Assembly: GCA_011525745.1 (NCBI GenBank) | Contig: WYBU01000140.1 | Location: forward strand, 1-64,000 | Source of the DNA: Planctomycetaceae bacterium | GTDB taxonomy: Bacteria > Planctomycetota > Phycisphaerae > UBA1845 > UTPLA1 | Length of the DNA: 64,000 bases | Direction of reading: 5' to 3' | Part shown: positions 63,301 through 64,000 of the stretch, piece after piece | How the letters are laid out: each line of letters starts with the position of its first letter | Position numbering within the stretch: position 1 is the first letter of the stretch | Notes under the pieces: model-generated | Seen by the model: the letters and a program-made list of their open reading frames with translations, nothing else | What the model was told of the DNA's origin: nothing | Database searches by the model: none | Translations under genes and position numbers: made by a program

Positions 63301-64000
63301 AAGTCGAAGCCGAGCGCGATCGCTCCGGTCGAACCATCGTCGTTCGGACCCATCGCCAGCGTGTACGTGCCGTCCAGCGGGAACAGCAGGCTGTCGGCGC
63401 CGCCGCGCGGTTCGAACAACGGCAGCGGCGCGTCGAACTCGCAGACATCTGGCACGCCGTTGGTATTGCAGTCGGTCAGCGTTTCGCAGGCGTCGGGCGT
63501 GACGTTGCTGTTGCAGTCGAGCAGGGCCTGACATTCGTCCGGAACGCCGTCGCTGTTGCAGTCGGCCTCGCCGGCTGCGATGTCGCAGGCGTCGTGCACG
63601 CCGTTGGTGTCGCAATCGACGATCGTCTCACAGAAATCCTGCGTTCCGTTGGTGTTGCAGTCGATCAACGGTTCGCACACGTCGACGGTGCCGTTGCTGT
63701 TGCAGTCGCCCGGCGGCTGACATTCGTCGGGGATGCCGTCGGGGGCGCAGTCGGCCGACCGACCCGCTGCGATATCACAGGCATCGATTTCGCTGTTCGT
63801 GTTGCAGTCCGGCGCAGCGCCGGCCGCCAATTCGTCGGCGTCGATCAGGCCGTTCGTGTTGCAGTCCGCTTCGACTGACGCCGACGTCAACGCCAAGGCG
63901 CTGTTGCCGATCGCGTCGGTCGCCTGAACCTGGAACGTCCACGTTCCGAGCTGGTCGAGCGGCGGCTTCCAATCCGTGTCGCCCTGGTTCGGGGCGGTGA
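57363..64000 (-). CDS. Giant secreted DCNTNG-repeat protein (partial, 5' end outside window)
   Basis: At least 2211 residues; the frame runs open through the right edge. The start of the visible part ends a beta-sandwich domain (GTWTFQVQATDAIGNSALAL). Then come several tens of Ca-binding-type repeats of the form DCNTNGxPDxCDI (thrombospondin-3/dockerin-like loops). They are interrupted by a nidogen-like domain (from NDDGSTGAIALGFDFEFYGG, near 62700-63400), a propeller-like domain (YTIDPVTAEVTLLADL, near 61500-62250), further sandwich domains (59300-59800, 60000-60500) and a C-terminal parallel beta-helix (from VNAAATGANDGSSWTDAF to VDMGAYEAAG, 57560-58890). The final ~70 residues show no recognised anchor. 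It is presumably exported and bound to the cell surface through Ca. Confidence 0.85.
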   Translation of the reverse strand, partial: TAPNQGDTDWKPPLDQLGTWTFQVQATDAIGNSALALTSASVEADCNTNGLIDADELAAGAAPDCNTNSEIDACDIAAGRSADCAPDGIPDECQPPGDCNSNGTVDVCEPLIDCNTNGTQDFCETIVDCDTNGVHDACDIAAGEADCNSDGVPDECQALLDCNSNVTPDACETLTDCNTNGVPDVCEFDAPLPLFEPRGGADSLLFPLDGTYTLAMGPNDDGSTGAIALGFDFEFYGGLFNTVFINNNGNLSFGGPFGTYTPTGFPVAGFPMIAPLWADVDTSGGDGAVWYKIVNNTLIVTWDSVGYYSSHGDKLNTFQVAISDGTNPVIGLGLNVAFSYGDMQWTTGDASNGVGGFGGVPATVGANAGNGIDFFLFGRFDHEGVDYDGPGGVPDGVSFLDDQVFSFSVATATTNINPIVVGMPPGNAVTVPAGSGQTFALNLHFLSPEAGQTTSVVVNDVNAAAASGLSIVNTPGNVATVSLSWTPDCTLGGDYVLNFTATDDFNPPGVTSTTLTLHVACRAVDCNSNFVPDECDLAIGIEDCDTNGVPDECDISSGAADDCNTNGTIDACEGLPDCNTNDRLDECDIAGLGGGNVLYGVQGGDCCGGRLYTIDPVTAEVTLLADLEAIFPQLDLCGPSGVALSPDRMSLFISLNFEDAILRHDLETGQTSLVGHLTGGVSPSDIAFLPGGTLIVSDPGDRALYTVDPLTAVATFLGTTAVPDPSGTFSHPTRISGLTVARDGTLYGSTGRNSGSPFPAGGLYIINPQPNANDECELTPIGSGTGFDRVAGLSALPDGRLLGASARDLELFEIDPATGVGTLIGTFFGDPAICSIDGMAFGGGSTDCNTNGVPDECDIAGGGSDCDGNALPDECDVADEDCNTNVTPDDCDLLNEAPDCNANGVPDECDLLAAMDCNTNGMPDECDAALADCNTNGTPDDCDAAPADCNTNGTPDECEIAPPFQLIGPLPYLCETDSPFPLGTTGFFLETFEDGLLNTPGVSASGGGPTGPGGLTDSVDCDDGVIDGSGTNGRDFFFGAGSVGVTFTFNAQALGGFPTHAGIVWTDGSGTITFEAFDAQGASLGTLSGNHADGSFTGGTAEDRFYGVIHAGGISAIHIRNTSGGIEVDHLQYGVMGGFGDDCNTNGVPDECDVVGGGFTGLQLFNDRAAFQQAAAAIDEPPLPDIGVVPGGASATFTLGRLTLSLGPNATNLHVGGAGSPVDWSSLIPGNDVAISGPENLVIELAQPVFALGFDLEEPSHTAPNGQSNGCGSACIDSTFRATLKRAGVVVGQVDFQPDNDVTYFVGLTSGIRFDRVELLEIVGDVEDEFFGNFIVGPAGNSADCNTNGTPDECELIDCNTNGRLDACDVLSGDSEDCNMNGVPDECDDDCNSNGTPDDCETAAAVSYYFIDFESGADANWSTQQTEITPVGARRFLGRFENATATLTLPGLPSHEQVVVTFDLYIINTWDGNLTGSGPDQWQINVGPSNTVLLHTTFSGYAAQAFPDAFPGGDNLPRTGAAENDTLGYGSGASGDAVYQLEFTIDHTSPTLVLNFMGINLQAFPDETWGLDNVRVSLIAALDCNTNGTLDECELIDCNTNGRLDACDVLSGDSEDCNTNGTPDECDIGSGASTDFNSNGVPDECEGPLDCNTNGTADDIENSNCGGNPACEDCNSNGILDECDIGSGASEDLDLDGIPDECQTIFVNAAATGANDGSSWTDAFTSLQDAFFSTLFQYPNATQIWVAAGTYRPDQGAGQTPGDQSEFFDLPSIRLYGGFAGGETSLSQRDPTQNPTILSGDLNGDDGPGFANRGDNSEVVLYDDGLGSNVIVDGFVIRGGESPGMGGGLKTFGSVRFVRCVLIDNRADAGAGVFVAGAPTFENCRFEGNASVLAGGGAFVSDGTGVFIGCDFVDCSGGSSGGGLENVCSIVDLINCRFLGNNAVQGGGVTNACGMIRMINCIFSGNAASADGGGLYNADQFTVIVNCTFSRNSAVGSGGGLRVNGFNSVTVIANSILWDNTDSSGTTEAAQISGGAPSTSVVFSDVFGLSAFAGNGNIDADPLFADADGTDDVAGNDDDDVRLLPGSPCIDAGDNSLVPPDVLDLDGDANTNESIPIDLDGNPRFQDDPNANDTGSGTPPIVDMGAYEAAGLLGFHSGDPDSGSTDPRVSVVGNRLAAVWAALRSMMSTARAQMLLMVESGRPHQRPLPKT

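Noticed and set aside
61806..63878. 690-codon plus-strand open frame opposite the DCNTNG protein
   Set aside because: It is the complement of the repetitive DCNTNG coding DNA and gives a low-complexity Arg/Val/Ala product.

Overview
The window is GC-rich bacterial chromosome, most likely from a planctomycete (Phycisphaerae-like, probably uncultured). The main pointers are a giant secreted protein built from aspartate/asparagine-rich DCNTNG calcium-loop repeats, large secreted proteins with C-terminal anchors, TMTC-like membrane proteins with TPRs, a REP-associated transposase with its palindromes, and many unrelated families of dispersed palindromes. This placement is inferred from gene content; no rRNA is present to confirm it.

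Layout. 1-5.5 kb is an accessory zone. It holds the broken ends of two insertion sequences (ISL3 and ISAs1), a four-helix-bundle gene of the 23S rRNA intervening-sequence family embedded in hexamer repeats, a BNR-propeller protein carrying six in-frame 27-bp palindromic repeats, a DUF5678/retropepsin-like pair, and a frameshifted PIN toxin module bracketed by a 162-bp duplication of the tadC 3' end. 5.6-17.7 kb is a Tad/Flp pilus cluster on the minus strand, transcribed as flp, cpaA (prepilin peptidase), tadE, cpaB, cpaC, tadG (VWA), [terminator], cpaE/tadZ, tadA, tadB, tadC. 18-25 kb holds small planctomycete-type proteins, a NusG-like factor and guaA. 25-34 kb has a GT-C-like membrane protein divergent from an alpha/beta hydrolase, a B12-binding-type radical SAM protein with a membrane partner, a GIDE-domain protein and rnpA. 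34.5-45.9 kb is mostly core metabolism: a thioredoxin-like ferredoxin, an alkyltransferase-like protein, lpxI, dapF-ispF, a trans-sulfuration enzyme with a methyltransferase and a TMTC/TPR protein, an alkaline-phosphatase-superfamily hydrolase, and a GAF/HD-GYP regulator. 46.6-52.7 kb encodes two very large exported proteins. 52.7-54.4 kb is a REP/BIME array around a RAYT transposase. 54.4-57.1 kb has trmB, yidD, a TolB-like propeller and a zinc-ribbon protein. 57.4 kb to the end is the 3' part of the giant DCNTNG protein, which runs off the window.

The strongest unusual signals are in the repeats. There are at least six distinct dispersed or tandem families, most of them able to form hairpins. 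One is inserted in frame in a protein, one is tied to a RAYT gene, and one (two-state hexamers) flanks the four-helix-bundle gene on both sides and forms a long inverted repeat upstream of it. Several genes also show a -10 box only 6-10 nt before the start codon with no Shine-Dalgarno, suggesting leaderless mRNAs.
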